Below, piece after piece: positions 1-8,006 of a DNA stretch of 64,000 nt. Made by a program: the position numbers and the translations under genes. The DNA is from Pleodorina starrii. Its lineage: Eukaryota > Chlorophyta > Chlorophyceae > Chlamydomonadales > Volvocaceae. The stretch lies in assembly GCA_030267565.1 (NCBI GenBank), contig BRXU01000069.1, positions 1 through 64,000 of the forward strand, in the 5' to 3' direction. The notes under the pieces are model-generated. The model worked only from the letters and a program-made list of their open reading frames with translations. It made no database searches and was not told the DNA's origin. Position 1 is the stretch's first letter. Each line of letters begins with the position of its first letter.

Positions 1-1750
1 ACTTGTTCTCCATTTCGCATATTTCAGTGATTGTCTCGACGTTCTGGGTAATCATAGAATCCCCAACGACCCCCGGGGTAAAACAAAAGAGCTGTAACAT
101 CATAAGGATATGGAGGATTCATGGCGCGGCAAAGAAAGAAACCGGTAGCAGCGATCCAACGAGCCTGGAAATCCAGGTCAGCCAGGAGGTCTGGGACCCT
201 AAGGTCACGGAGCTTGCGATAGCGCTGCGGACATGACGATCTCTGCCTATCTGCTGCGCGGCATCATGACGGCCGGCCCGGCGGTCGCGCCGTCCGGTCT
301 TCTTCGACCTGCTCGTTGAACTCCAGGGGCTTCGACAGGAACTGGTGTGCGTTTCCGAGAATCTGCAACAGCCATGGTGATCACCGCCGTCATCTCGGAG
401 CCATGTGGATTCTGGTGCGGATCGAGCAGGTCTGGTACCAGCTTGCTGAATGCTTACCTAATGCTGCTGACCTGGTCAACCCACTTTCGGGAGACGGAGC
501 CCGCATGTCAGTCCGAAGGCCGCCGTCGACTACATGCTCGATCCGGTCGTGCGCAAGGCGATCGGGGACTTCCCCGCTCGATGTGTTGCGCGATAACCAC
601 CGTGCCCCGAGCTTCCTTTTTGGCGGTGACCCGGATATCTTCTCCCCTTTCCCTGAAACGCATTGCCATTCAAGCACGCTTTACAGCGTCGCTAACCCTG
701 TCCTTTCATGCAGCAGAGATATTTCCGTCGTCGCCTTCAATGCCGGCGATCCGGTCCTTATCGTCAGCGCATTGGCCAAGAAGAGGATTTTTTTTCAACG
801 TGCTTGGGCTGGAAATACCGCATGAATCCAGAATACCGATTCCGCTGTTCGGAAACGCAATACTCACACACCGCAGGCTTCGAAGTGAAATATCATGCTG
901 GCGCGGGCTGTTTGGAACCATAAGGGAAAGTTGCGGGCCGACTCGCCCATTTTTCCACGATGGGGCAGTTGGAACTGTGGAGACTTTCTTCATGGACCAT
1001 GTCAATCGCCGGTTTCAATGGGCGGACCCCGCTTTCTCCTGAAAGGCGGAAACTGGTAAGGATGTCGGACAAGCTTTTGAAGAAAGCGAGCGAGGCGAAA
1101 AGAAACTGTGAATTATTTGATACGTCGTTAACCTGAGCGAGCTGTCAGACTGATCACTCGATTTGTCATGGCGGGTGATATCCGCCAATCGCAAGTACCC
1201 TCCTTGCCAAGGCGAAGCCCGGGTTGGAAGAAATGGGTGTCAGCTTGAATACGGGCGAGATGAGCGTGATGTCGTAATCCGTGAGGTTTACAATGTTCGA
1301 ACATGGGAATTGACCGGCCATTGTCTTCGCAAGGATTTTTCAATCGATATCCGGCAGATACGGGCTCCTACTTCGGAGCTTTGCTGCTTGGACGATGATT
1401 GGGAAATGGCCGTTCAAGCGACGGAGGTGGGACAGGATGGACTCCTTTCGGAACATGCATGATCTTGCTCTTGTGCGTGGAGGGGGACAATGCAAAACTT
1501 TACGGTTTTTCCGCCGCCAAGCCTCTGGATCTCTGGCGGCCTATTGCGGCAACCCTGCCTCGTCCCTGCCGGCCTTCCTTCCCAGCGACCACAGGAGATC
1601 TTCATGTCCGATATGATCACTCCGCTCGAACGTGAACCATGACCCTACAGATCGAACAGCTTCTGCAGAAGCCACAGCGGAACGGATCGAGGAATCGAGG
1701 GACGGGTGCGTCAACTGGAGGACGAACGCGCCGAATCTGGACGACCATGA
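1..1750. other. Decayed region without a convincing gene
   Basis: Open frames here are short, overlap on both strands, lack good ribosome-binding sites and carry no motif I recognise. Scattered starts such as the one at 121 look like broken remains of plasmid genes. I see no RNA gene and no clear IS end. The nearest interpretable features lie downstream of 1750. Confidence 0.5.
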
Positions 1751-1756
1751 TGAATT

Positions 1757-1800
1757 TTATGGCCATAAAAAAATAATAATAAATTAAAAAAAAAAATATG
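1757..1800. other. AT-rich tract in GC-rich DNA
   Basis: About 45 bases of almost pure A and T, with runs of A and an ATAATAATAA stretch, interrupt DNA that is otherwise above 60 percent GC. No gene crosses it convincingly. It could be a promoter upstream element, a replication or partition AT-rich region, or a scar of an inserted element. No iterons or DnaA boxes were seen beside it, so its role is unknown. Confidence 0.5.
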
Positions 1801-2013
1801 CGCCGGCAAACGCCTTTACGAACTTCGCCACCATAGGGCGGAGCTTGGCGCAGAACATGTCTGCCCTGCGGCGCCATGGCAGGCCGCGCGGATCCTGGCT
1901 GAAGCGATGCACGGACATGTCGCACAGCGATGGCAAGACATTGGCAACAGGCTGGAGACCTTGAATGAAATCACTCCCACCCCCGATGGAATGGCCACAG
2001 CTTCTGGCGGAAC

Positions 2014-2292
2014 ATGCGCAAGCTGACCGCGATGATCGCATCCGTTCAGGCGCTGCTTCGCAAGAGGAGGCGCCGGACTGTCGGAGCGGCTCGAACGCTT
2101 TCTGGTCCGAGATCACCCGGGTGGGCGACCAGCGTGGAGCGCGCGGCCGAAGCCATGGAGACCGAACAGCAGGGTCGCGCGCTGATGCGAGCGATGGCGC
2201 ACGATCTTTCGGCGCAGCAGCGCCAGATCGGAGAGATCCAGCGCGGGATGGCGCAGATCCTCGCATTGCTGGTGCGAGCCTCTGGAGCTTAG
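2014..2292 (+). CDS. Hypothetical coiled-coil-like protein, probably a remnant
   Basis: A 92-residue frame. Its second half, from about residue 43, is rich in Glu, Gln, Arg and Ala and reads like an amphipathic helix or coiled coil (AEAMETEQQGRALM, then AHDLSAQQRQIGEIQ). That is typical of small plasmid mobilisation or accessory proteins. The N-terminal third is Arg-rich and looks frame-shifted, because an alternative frame upstream (about 1810-2010) also reads like coding sequence. I do not recognise the family. The likeliest explanation is a decayed plasmid gene. Confidence 0.3.
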   Translation: MRKLTAMIASVQALLRKRRRRTVGAARTLSGPRSPGWATSVERAAEAMETEQQGRALMRAMAHDLSAQQRQIGEIQRGMAQILALLVRASGA

Positions 2293-2302
2293 AACGAATC
2301 GG

Positions 2303-2467
2303 GTGACGCGCGCGGACCTGATCCGCACGGCGCGGCTGATCGCGGCAGAACGGGGAATGGCTGCCCCCCGGCTCTCGTTTCTGCGTGACGGCAGTCAGGC
2401 CAGGTTGCATGCTGTACTGCGGATCCGAGGTGCTCCGGCTCGATGGGTCCGGGCAGGTGATCCATGA
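2303..2467 (+). CDS. Small hypothetical protein, 54 aa
   Basis: GTG-started frame just after the previous one. Its first half has a plausible composition (VTRADLIRTARLIAAERG, helix-like, phage or plasmid style); the second half is less convincing. There is no recognised domain. It may be a remnant of the same plasmid operon as the upstream coiled-coil frame. Low confidence because it is short and lacks a strong ribosome-binding site. Confidence 0.2.
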   Translation: MTRADLIRTARLIAAERGMAAPRLSFLRDGSQARLHAVLRIRGAPARWVRAGDP

Positions 2468-3164
2468 CCTGGAAGAACCAGCTGACCTCCCGGCCGCACC
2501 GCGCTGATGAGGCGAGGGCGGGCCGGCTTCAAGACCTGGCCTTGATCTCGAATCGGTTCGCAGTCAGTTCGGCCACCACCGCTTCGCAGTCCGATAGGAA
2601 CCCTGCATGGGGGGCAGCAGCAGCGCCAGCGGGGTGCCAAGGGTATACCGCTCGCCACCGACGTTGCTGTCCCCCTGATCATCAGGACATATTCACCCTC
2701 GCGCATCGAGCCGCTGCCGATTCGATACCGACCTCTTCCACCTCGTCCGGGGGTCTATTCGATGATCATGGCATCATCCATCACAGGTCCCCACCTGACC
2801 TGCCACTGGTCTTTCACCCACCGCGGCCGCAGCCAATAGCTGATTTATGCCTTTCGGCGCGGTTGTTCAATCGCCCGGCGCGCGGAACCCCCATCGCGTG
2901 CAGAGGGTCGGGCGATTGCGGTGGTCAGATGCAGGCAAAGCCTGCAAGGGTCTGGTAACCGAGGGCGAGTAGGGCCGCGCGGTGTTGTACAACACCCGCC
3001 ACCCGCATCAGGCGCTTGCCATGCGGACACTTGCCGAAGCATTCAGATTAGCGGCTTAGCCTGAGCAGATTCAGCCGGGTCATTACATTGCCGCCGTCAA
3101 CAAGAAACGGTTACATAAGTATAATTATCCAACTTCAATCTGTAGAGGGGGGACGCGCTATCCT
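2468..3164. other. Decayed spacer, nothing supported
   Basis: Both strands have open frames of up to about 160 codons, but they are low-complexity, Arg/Pro-rich and mutually exclusive. There is no family signature, no transposon end and no clear regulatory element that I can defend. Confidence 0.4.
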
Positions 3165-3218
3165 GAAATGCGACTTTCTGTGCTCAACAATGGGTTGAGC
3201 CATGAAAGGATCATAGGA

Positions 3219-3387
3219 ATGAAGGTTCGGTTCTCTCACCTTTCTCTTTCCGAACGCCGCAAGATCGAACGCTGGCGGCAGATGAAGCTGAGCCCTGACG
3301 AGATGGCGCGCCGGCTTGGCGGCACCGCTCGACGATCTTCCGCGAGCTGAGGCGCAATCATTTCCACGATAGCGAGGTCCCGAAGCT
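3219..3387 (+). pseudogene. IS30-family transposase, N-terminal fragment
   Basis: The start has an AAAGGA ribosome-binding site. The product begins with the HTH typical of IS30 transposases (SHLSLSERRKIERWRQ, then LSPDEMARRLG). One base appears to be missing near 3330: the frame after RLG reads correctly only after a shift, giving HRSTIFREL. Homology stops at about 3387, where the tail of an IS407-group element begins. The gene is therefore frameshifted, truncated and dead. Confidence 0.75.
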
Positions 3388-3534
3388 CGAACAGTGGAGG
3401 AAGCATTACAACACGAAACGACCGCACAGCGCATTGGGCCTATCGGCCCACCAGCCCAGAAGCCTTTGTGCCGGTGGACCAAAGGCTGGTCATGCACTAA
3501 CTTTCAAAATGGACCACTCAGGTGGGGCTGATCA
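3387..3534 (+). mobile_element. Right-end fragment of the IS407-group IS3 element
   Basis: About 148 bases match the 3' end of the element found complete at 22373-23589. They include the last codons of OrfB and the terminal repeat GGACCACTCAGG...GGCTGATCA. Three small indels (GGGCCTATCGGCCC against GGGCTATCGCCC, and one C fewer) put the OrfB tail out of frame. The fragment starts at TCGAACAGTGG. That is the point where the other copy, at 19074, is cut off, so the two pieces together make one element length. Confidence 0.85.
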
Positions 3535-4062
3535 TTCTGACGACGGACACGCGAGGGCGATCTGCTGCTCGACCGCTTCTTCCTCGTCACCTCGATCTCG
3601 CGCTTCCAGATGAAGGGGCAGGCCCTGCTGGACCATTATCGCCAGCGCGGCAAAGCAGAAGGCCACATGGGCGAGCTGATGGACGTCCTGTCGCCAGCGC
3701 TGTCCTCCACCAATCGCGCCAAGACCCATCTGCGCGGCAAGAAGCCGAAATCGGTCACGCCCCCCATCGATGCCTTCGCCTGCAACGAAGTCCGGTTGCT
3801 CGTCGCCATGCTCGCCTACCAGATCATGCACGTGGCGCGCCGGGCCATGGCGCGCGCCACGAAAGCCCCTTGGAGCCTGCGCCGCCTGCGGGAACGCGTG
3901 CTGCGCGCCGGCGCTCGTCTCATCATTTCAGCCCGGCGCATGACCTTGATACTTGCCGCAACGGCCCGCGCCCTACTGGGCCGCCATCTGGCCGCAGATC
4001 CAGATGCTACGCGGGGCCGACCCATAATCGCGAGCAAGTTGCAGATGCCGCCGACAGAATGA
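3535..4062 (+). pseudogene. IS1380-family transposase, C-terminal fragment
   Basis: Open reading starts in mid-protein directly after the IS407 fragment. The product carries the C-terminal DDE segment typical of IS1380/IS1247 transposases: LLDHYRQRGKAEGHMGEL, then a long helical part with FACNEVRLLVAMLAYQI. The N-terminal half and left end are absent. The gene ends with a stop at 4060-4062, and the remaining bases to about 4130 look like the IS right end. It sits against the stub of a copper ATPase and probably caused its truncation. Confidence 0.8.
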
Positions 4063-4138
4063 ACGCCCAGGGGCGGCCAGAAGTCGTGGCCGATCCAAAG
4101 GGCGAAATCATCCAAAGGATGTCGTCTCGCCCACTCTC

Positions 4139-4429
4139 TCAACCAAACCGGGATGCGTAGCTCTCATCGGCAACAAGCTGGTGCCCAGAAGCCGGCAAGA
4201 ACGGCTTCAACCCGCCTCCAGCGCGCCGCCGAGCCGGCTCGGCGAATAATGCGGGATAAAAGGTGTCGCCGCCATAGTCGCGGTGGCGCGCATCGGGTTT
4301 GATCGTGACCTGCATGCCGCAAACGGGATCGATGGCCTTGCCGGGTTCCGGCTGGGAAGGCGCCGGGGCGGAATGACCATGAGACGCGTGGTCATGGTGT
4401 TCATGAGAATGGTTCTGATCTTCGTCCAT
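4139..4429 (-). pseudogene. Copper-translocating P-type ATPase, N-terminal stub
   Basis: The start is supported by a GGAGGAC ribosome-binding site. The first ~65 residues are a His-rich leader (HSHEHHDHASHGH) and the start of a YHS/heavy-metal-binding domain with the DPVCGM motif, as at the N-terminus of CopA-type ATPases. Compare the full-length paralogue at 11875-14205. After GDTFY (about 4255) the reading loses homology, so the remaining frame to 4139 is junk. An IS1380 fragment follows. The stub still stands behind the CsoR operators, so this was probably the original CsoR-controlled pump. Confidence 0.8.
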
Positions 4430-4445
4430 ACTGTCCTCCGGCCCG

Positions 4446-4496
4446 ATACCTATAGGGGGTATGTTTAACTTGCGATATACCCCCAGTGGGTATAAT
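4446..4496. promoter_or_regulatory. Divergent CsoR operators and csoR promoter
   Basis: Two G/C-tract palindromes lie between the ATPase stub and csoR: ATACCTATAGGGGGTAT (4446-4462) and TATACCCCCAGTGGGTATA (4476-4494). Both fit the TA-CCCC...GGGG-TA form of Cu(I)-CsoR operators. The second overlaps a perfect TATAAT (-10, 4491-4496), with TTGCGA at 4470 as a possible -35. A bound repressor would therefore cover the csoR promoter, meaning autoregulation. The first would control the leftward ATPase. Confidence 0.75.
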
Positions 4497-4530
4497 GCAA
4501 GCTGTAAACGATAAAGTCCGGAGCGCGCCA

Positions 4531-4812
4531 TTGGCCCATGACAAACAAAATCGCGATGCAGTCCTCAAGCGTCTGTCACGTCTGAACGGTCAGGTTCAGG
4601 GTGTGTCGCGCATGGTCGAGGATGGTCGCTATTGTGTTGATGTGCTGAACCAGACCGCTGCCATCCGATCCGCCCTGCGCGCGGTAGAACGTCTTCTGAT
4701 CGAGGACCACGCCCGAAGCTGTATGGAGGCGGCGATTGAATCCGGTGATCAGGATCGCCAGCGGGTCATGTTCCGCGAGGTGGTGGAACTGCTGGAAAAG
4801 CTGCGCGACTGA
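4531..4812 (+). CDS. csoR: CsoR-family Cu(I)-sensing repressor
   Basis: An all-helical CsoR/RcnR (DUF156) repressor of about 93 residues. It carries the RLSRLNGQVQGV DNA-contact helix and the metal ligands Cys (RYCVDVL) and His-x3-Cys (DHARSC), which is the Cu(I) pattern. Apo-protein should bind the palindromes just upstream and release on Cu(I). I chose the TTG at 4531 because CGGAG lies 7 bases before it and because the TATAAT promoter at 4491 puts the transcript start after the earlier GTG (4486) and ATG (4495). If transcription starts further upstream, those would be used. A cytochrome c gene follows 3 bases later. Confidence 0.85.
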   Translation: MAHDKQNRDAVLKRLSRLNGQVQGVSRMVEDGRYCVDVLNQTAAIRSALRAVERLLIEDHARSCMEAAIESGDQDRQRVMFREVVELLEKLRD

Positions 4813-4815
4813 CCA

Positions 4816-5259
4816 ATGGCGATAAACGGGACACGCCGTGTCACCTTGACCGCAGCCATCGCCGTTGCCGCCGTCGTCATATTGGGCATGTATATGACAG
4901 GCGATGCATCCGAGATCGCGCGGGGCAAAGCGCTTTATGCCGAGAATTGCGCCAGCTGCCACGGCGATGAATTACAGGGCCAGCCAGACTGGAAATCTCC
5001 GCTTCCAAACGGTCGATATCCGGCCCCGCCGCATGATGAAGCCGGACATACATGGCATCACCCCGATGTCATGCTGATGAAGATCATCCGCGATGGTACT
5101 GCGGCAGTCGTGGGTGGCCAGTATGAAAGTGACATGCCGGGCTTTGGCGACACCATGAGCGACAGCGAGATCGCCGCCGTTCTGGCCTATATCAAATCGA
5201 CTTGGCCTAAACGCGAGCGCAGGATCCAAAGCCGAATGACGCGCGAGAGTATCAAATGA
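4816..5259 (+). CDS. Membrane-anchored c-type cytochrome
   Basis: A 147-residue protein with an N-terminal hydrophobic anchor (residues 9-28, uncleaved or lipid-free signal) followed by one heme c motif, CASCH (residues 45-49). A late Met in SDMPGFG is the likely sixth heme ligand. Class I fold, periplasmic side. It follows csoR directly and should be induced by copper with it. The context, beside a multicopper oxidase set, suggests it accepts or passes electrons during Cu(I) oxidation. That role is inference; the heme protein assignment is firm. Confidence 0.85.
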   Translation: MAINGTRRVTLTAAIAVAAVVILGMYMTGDASEIARGKALYAENCASCHGDELQGQPDWKSPLPNGRYPAPPHDEAGHTWHHPDVMLMKIIRDGTAAVVGGQYESDMPGFGDTMSDSEIAAVLAYIKSTWPKRERRIQSRMTRESIK

Positions 5260-5379
5260 TGCCAACGGCGCTAGGGCCGGTTTTGCCGAGGCCGACTCTC
5301 CAATCCACAAAAGCCGGCCACGGCAAATGACTGGCCAACATCGGTTCCCGAAGACCTCACTTAACCCTCTGGAGATTCC

Positions 5380-5652
5380 ATGCAGAAAAACACCACAGCA
5401 ATTGCCGTAACACTGCTTGTAGCCGCCGGCTGCACCGCTCCAACGGTGGAAAGCAGCACTGCGCAAACTTCTCTCTATCCTATCCCCGATGCGGTCGTTG
5501 CCCTTGCCGGTCCGAATCAGGATCTGACCACGGCAACGCTAGTCGCGGAAGACGATTGCTATTGGTATTATCACGTGGGACCGGTCGAAAGGACGCTGGT
5601 GCCGCTGCGTGCTGCGAACGGCAACCATATCTGTAACGCGCGTCAATCCTGA
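5380..5652 (+). CDS. Small lipoprotein of unknown function
   Basis: A 90-residue protein with a signal peptide ending in a lipobox (VAAGC, Cys 19) and a mature part with two further Cys (EDDCYWYYH and NHIC). GGAG lies 9 bases before the ATG. The YWYYH stretch next to Cys could bind heme or metal, but no family is recognised. It follows the cytochrome gene by 120 bases, on the same strand, and may share the CsoR-controlled transcript. Confidence 0.6.
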   Translation: MQKNTTAIAVTLLVAAGCTAPTVESSTAQTSLYPIPDAVVALAGPNQDLTTATLVAEDDCYWYYHVGPVERTLVPLRAANGNHICNARQS

Positions 5653-5700
5653 CCCGAACGGCGCCCCCTGAGGCAGCGAAGCCGTCTGGGCCGAGGCAAC

Positions 5701-6351
5701 TCAGCTTAACGGCGTCACGCTGCCATCGGGGGAATACAGATAGGCGGTCGAGCCGATCTGGACCTGCGGATACAGTGCATTGATGTGCGACATGACCATG
5801 CGCACACAGCCAGAACTCGCCCGACTGCCGATCGAGGTTGGAAACGGTGTTCCGTGAATCCGCAGGTAGGTGTCCCTGTCACCGACATAGAGATACAGCG
5901 CACGAGAGCCGAGCGCGTTTTGGGGGCCGGGTTCCACCCCGCCTGCAAACTGGTCGTAAATTTCCGGCTCGCGCTGTATCATGTTCTGGGTCGGCGTCCA
6001 GTGCGGCCATTCGGCCTTGCGCTTGATCGTATAGACGCCCGGCTCGTACAGATCGCCCCTGCCGATCGCCACGCCATAGCGCATCGCGACCCCGCCCTCT
6101 TCGATGTGATAAAGATATCTCGCCACGGCATCGACGTGGATATCACCCGGCACCAGACCATCATTTGCCAGAACACGCTGAGGCAGGAAACGGGGGTGAA
6201 GTCCCCAAGGGTTGGGAACCGCCGGCGTCACCTCGGCGTCCCACGCCGCTTTCTGTGCGGCATCGGGCCAGCTTGTCGCGAGAACCGGGCTGGCGGCCAT
6301 AGCGGAAAACAGCGCGGTCGTGGTTTGGATGAAATGTCTGCGCGTCAGCAA
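5701..6351 (-). CDS. L,D-transpeptidase (YkuD family), exported
   Basis: A 216-residue protein with a twin-arginine-like N-terminus (TRRHFIQTTTAL) and an Ala-rich cleavage region. The YkuD catalytic signature sits near the C-terminus: HGT, then SRASSGCVRM with the nucleophilic Cys. The family makes 3-3 peptidoglycan crosslinks or attaches proteins to the wall. I start it at TTG 6351 because AAGGAG lies 6 bases upstream and the next in-frame ATG (6441) would overlap the preceding DUF305 gene. It is the last gene of the leftward copper-redox set. Wall repair under copper stress is a reasonable inference. Confidence 0.8.
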   Translation of the reverse strand: MLTRRHFIQTTTALFSAMAASPVLATSWPDAAQKAAWDAEVTPAVPNPWGLHPRFLPQRVLANDGLVPGDIHVDAVARYLYHIEEGGVAMRYGVAIGRGDLYEPGVYTIKRKAEWPHWTPTQNMIQREPEIYDQFAGGVEPGPQNALGSRALYLYVGDRDTYLRIHGTPFPTSIGSRASSGCVRMVMSHINALYPQVQIGSTAYLYSPDGSVTPLS

Positions 6352-6403
6352 ATTGGTACTCCTTGTTTGATTTCTGTCGTTCAACGGACCCCCAATAGGC
6401 GGT

Positions 6404-6925
6404 CTATCGACCATCGATTTCGGGTGTGGCCGCAGGTCCACCTTGAAGGTCGGCGATCAGGGCCTTCATCTCGGCGATCTCAAGTGTTTGTGCCTCGACG
6501 ATGCTATCTGCCAGGGCCTGCACACGCGGATCCGAGATATTGGCACGGGTCGAGGTCAGGATTGCAATCGAATGATGTGGGATCATCGCTTTCATCCATG
6601 CGGTGTCATCAACGGTCGCCTGGCTGCGCACCAGAAACACCCCAAGGACAAAGGCCAACAAGGCGAGGCCCGCGACCATGAGATTGGCACGCCTATTGCG
6701 ATACATGCCCAGCATGAAGGCCAGCATGATCAGCGCCATGGCTCCGCCCATGTAAAGCGCCATCCACATCCGGGTCTGACTGAAGAAGACGTGATCCAGT
6801 GACCACGTGTTCAGATACATCAGGCCGAACATGACCACGGTCGAGGTGAAGATCATCGCCGCAAACCGGCCGTAGCTTCCGCCATTCATGCGATCGTGAT
6901 TCATCTTGTGATCAGAATTTTCCAT
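6404..6925 (-). CDS. DUF305 membrane protein
   Basis: A 173-residue protein with three to four N-terminal membrane segments (residues about 20-105) followed by a periplasmic or cytoplasmic DUF305 helix pair with the MIPHHSIAI motif. DUF305 proteins are ferritin-like helical proteins often found with copper and multicopper-oxidase genes; the His-His pair and Met are likely metal ligands. It lies between the DsbA-like and transpeptidase genes on the same strand with short gaps. A second DUF305 protein of a different, soluble type is at 14350. Confidence 0.8.
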   Translation of the reverse strand: MENSDHKMNHDRMNGGSYGRFAAMIFTSTVVMFGLMYLNTWSLDHVFFSQTRMWMALYMGGAMALIMLAFMLGMYRNRRANLMVAGLALLAFVLGVFLVRSQATVDDTAWMKAMIPHHSIAILTSTRANISDPRVQALADSIVEAQTLEIAEMKALIADLQGGPAATPEIDGR

Positions 6926-6952
6926 TGTCTCTCCTCCTATTGGAATGAACCG

Positions 6953-7567
6953 TCAGCTTTTGCGGACTGCTGCAACTAACCCGGCCAGCTCGGATAACGG
7001 CACGGCACCAAACCGCGAATCCGACCCGGCAATGAAGGTAGGCGTGCCGACCAGACCCATCGCCGCTGCCAGCGTATTCGACTGTTCGATATGCTGGGCA
7101 ACCTCGGGTCGGTCCATGTCACGTTGAAGTTGCCGGGCATCCAGTCCTATGGATCGCGCCGTGCGCAGGACGCTGGCCTGCTCGGCCCGGGCTTTCTGCT
7201 GCAGTAATGCGCGATGAAATTCAGGATAGCGGCCCTGACTGCGCGACGCCAAAGCCGCCCGTGCGGCGAAAACCGAGCCCTCACCGAAGACCGGCCATTC
7301 GCGCATGACCAGACGCAGACTGCGATCGGTATCCAGAAGCGCACCCACCACCGGCAACATCGCGCGGCAGAACTGGCAATTGTAGTCAAAAAACTCGACC
7401 AGCGTCGCATTGCCGTCGGGATTTCCCAAGGCAGGTGCGTTGGGATCGCGTTCCAATTGCCTGCGAAAAGCCGGCGGCAGGGAATGGCTTGCCGCTACGA
7501 GCCGCGGCGCCAGGGCCAATGCGGGGCCTGCAAGAGCAAGGCGCAAAACTGAGCGACGTTGAACCAT
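6953..7567 (-). CDS. DsbA-family thiol-disulfide oxidoreductase
   Basis: A 204-residue exported thioredoxin-fold protein. The N-terminus has a twin-Arg signal (QRRSVLRLALAG). The active site is FFDYNCQFC (CxxC), followed by the helical insertion and the cis-Pro loop VGTPTF. The start at 7567 has AAAGGA upstream and avoids the longer overlap with the cytochrome gene. It sits directly after that cytochrome gene in the leftward set. It may oxidise cysteines or assist copper insertion in the oxidase; DsbA relatives of this short type (BdbD/Com1-like) are common in copper islands. Confidence 0.85.
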   Translation of the reverse strand: MVQRRSVLRLALAGPALALAPRLVAASHSLPPAFRRQLERDPNAPALGNPDGNATLVEFFDYNCQFCRAMLPVVGALLDTDRSLRLVMREWPVFGEGSVFAARAALASRSQGRYPEFHRALLQQKARAEQASVLRTARSIGLDARQLQRDMDRPEVAQHIEQSNTLAAAMGLVGTPTFIAGSDSRFGAVPLSELAGLVAAVRKS

Positions 7568-7580
7568 GGCGATGGTCCTT

Positions 7581-7997
7581 TCAATTGATGCCATTGGCAC
7601 GTTGAATTTCGCGGATATAGGCGATGATCACCGCAAGATCGGCATCGGTGACGCCCTCAGTTGGGGGCATGTTGCCGAATGTCCAGTGATGCTGCCGCGC
7701 GCCGGTTCTCGCGGCCAGCTCAAAGGCAATATCCGCGTGATGGCCGGGCCGATAGATCGGATCGATCAAGGGCGGACCGATACCGTCCCTCCCGCTGGCG
7801 TTCTCTCCATGGCAGGACGCGCAGTTCGTATCAAAGGCGGTCCGGCCTTTGGCAGCCGGTAATGACAGCGACGATGGCACATTGACCGTGACCATCGGGG
7901 TGCCTGTGGCAGCGGCCGTATCCGGGCGCCGAAGCGCCCAGACAAACATAGCCGCACCGATCACCGCAATCAGAACGAAAAGCCGGGATTTCGACAT
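7581..7997 (-). CDS. c-type cytochrome, exported
   Basis: A 138-residue protein with an N-terminal hydrophobic segment (residues 5-23) and one heme motif CASCH (about residues 59-63). FGNMPPTEGV supplies the probable Met ligand, a normal class I cytochrome c pattern. It starts 10 bases after the multicopper oxidase stop, so the two are co-transcribed. The natural reading is that the oxidase and this cytochrome exchange electrons, but the sequence cannot show direction. Confidence 0.85.
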   Translation of the reverse strand: MSKSRLFVLIAVIGAAMFVWALRRPDTAAATGTPMVTVNVPSSLSLPAAKGRTAFDTNCASCHGENASGRDGIGPPLIDPIYRPGHHADIAFELAARTGARQHHWTFGNMPPTEGVTDADLAVIIAYIREIQRANGIN

Positions 7998-8006
7998 TAT
8001 CCCACC

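Noticed and set aside
4188..4208. GAAGCCG-N7-CGGCTTC hairpin as a terminator
   Set aside because: No T-run follows on either strand, and it sits in IS1380 debris, so a regulatory role is not supported.
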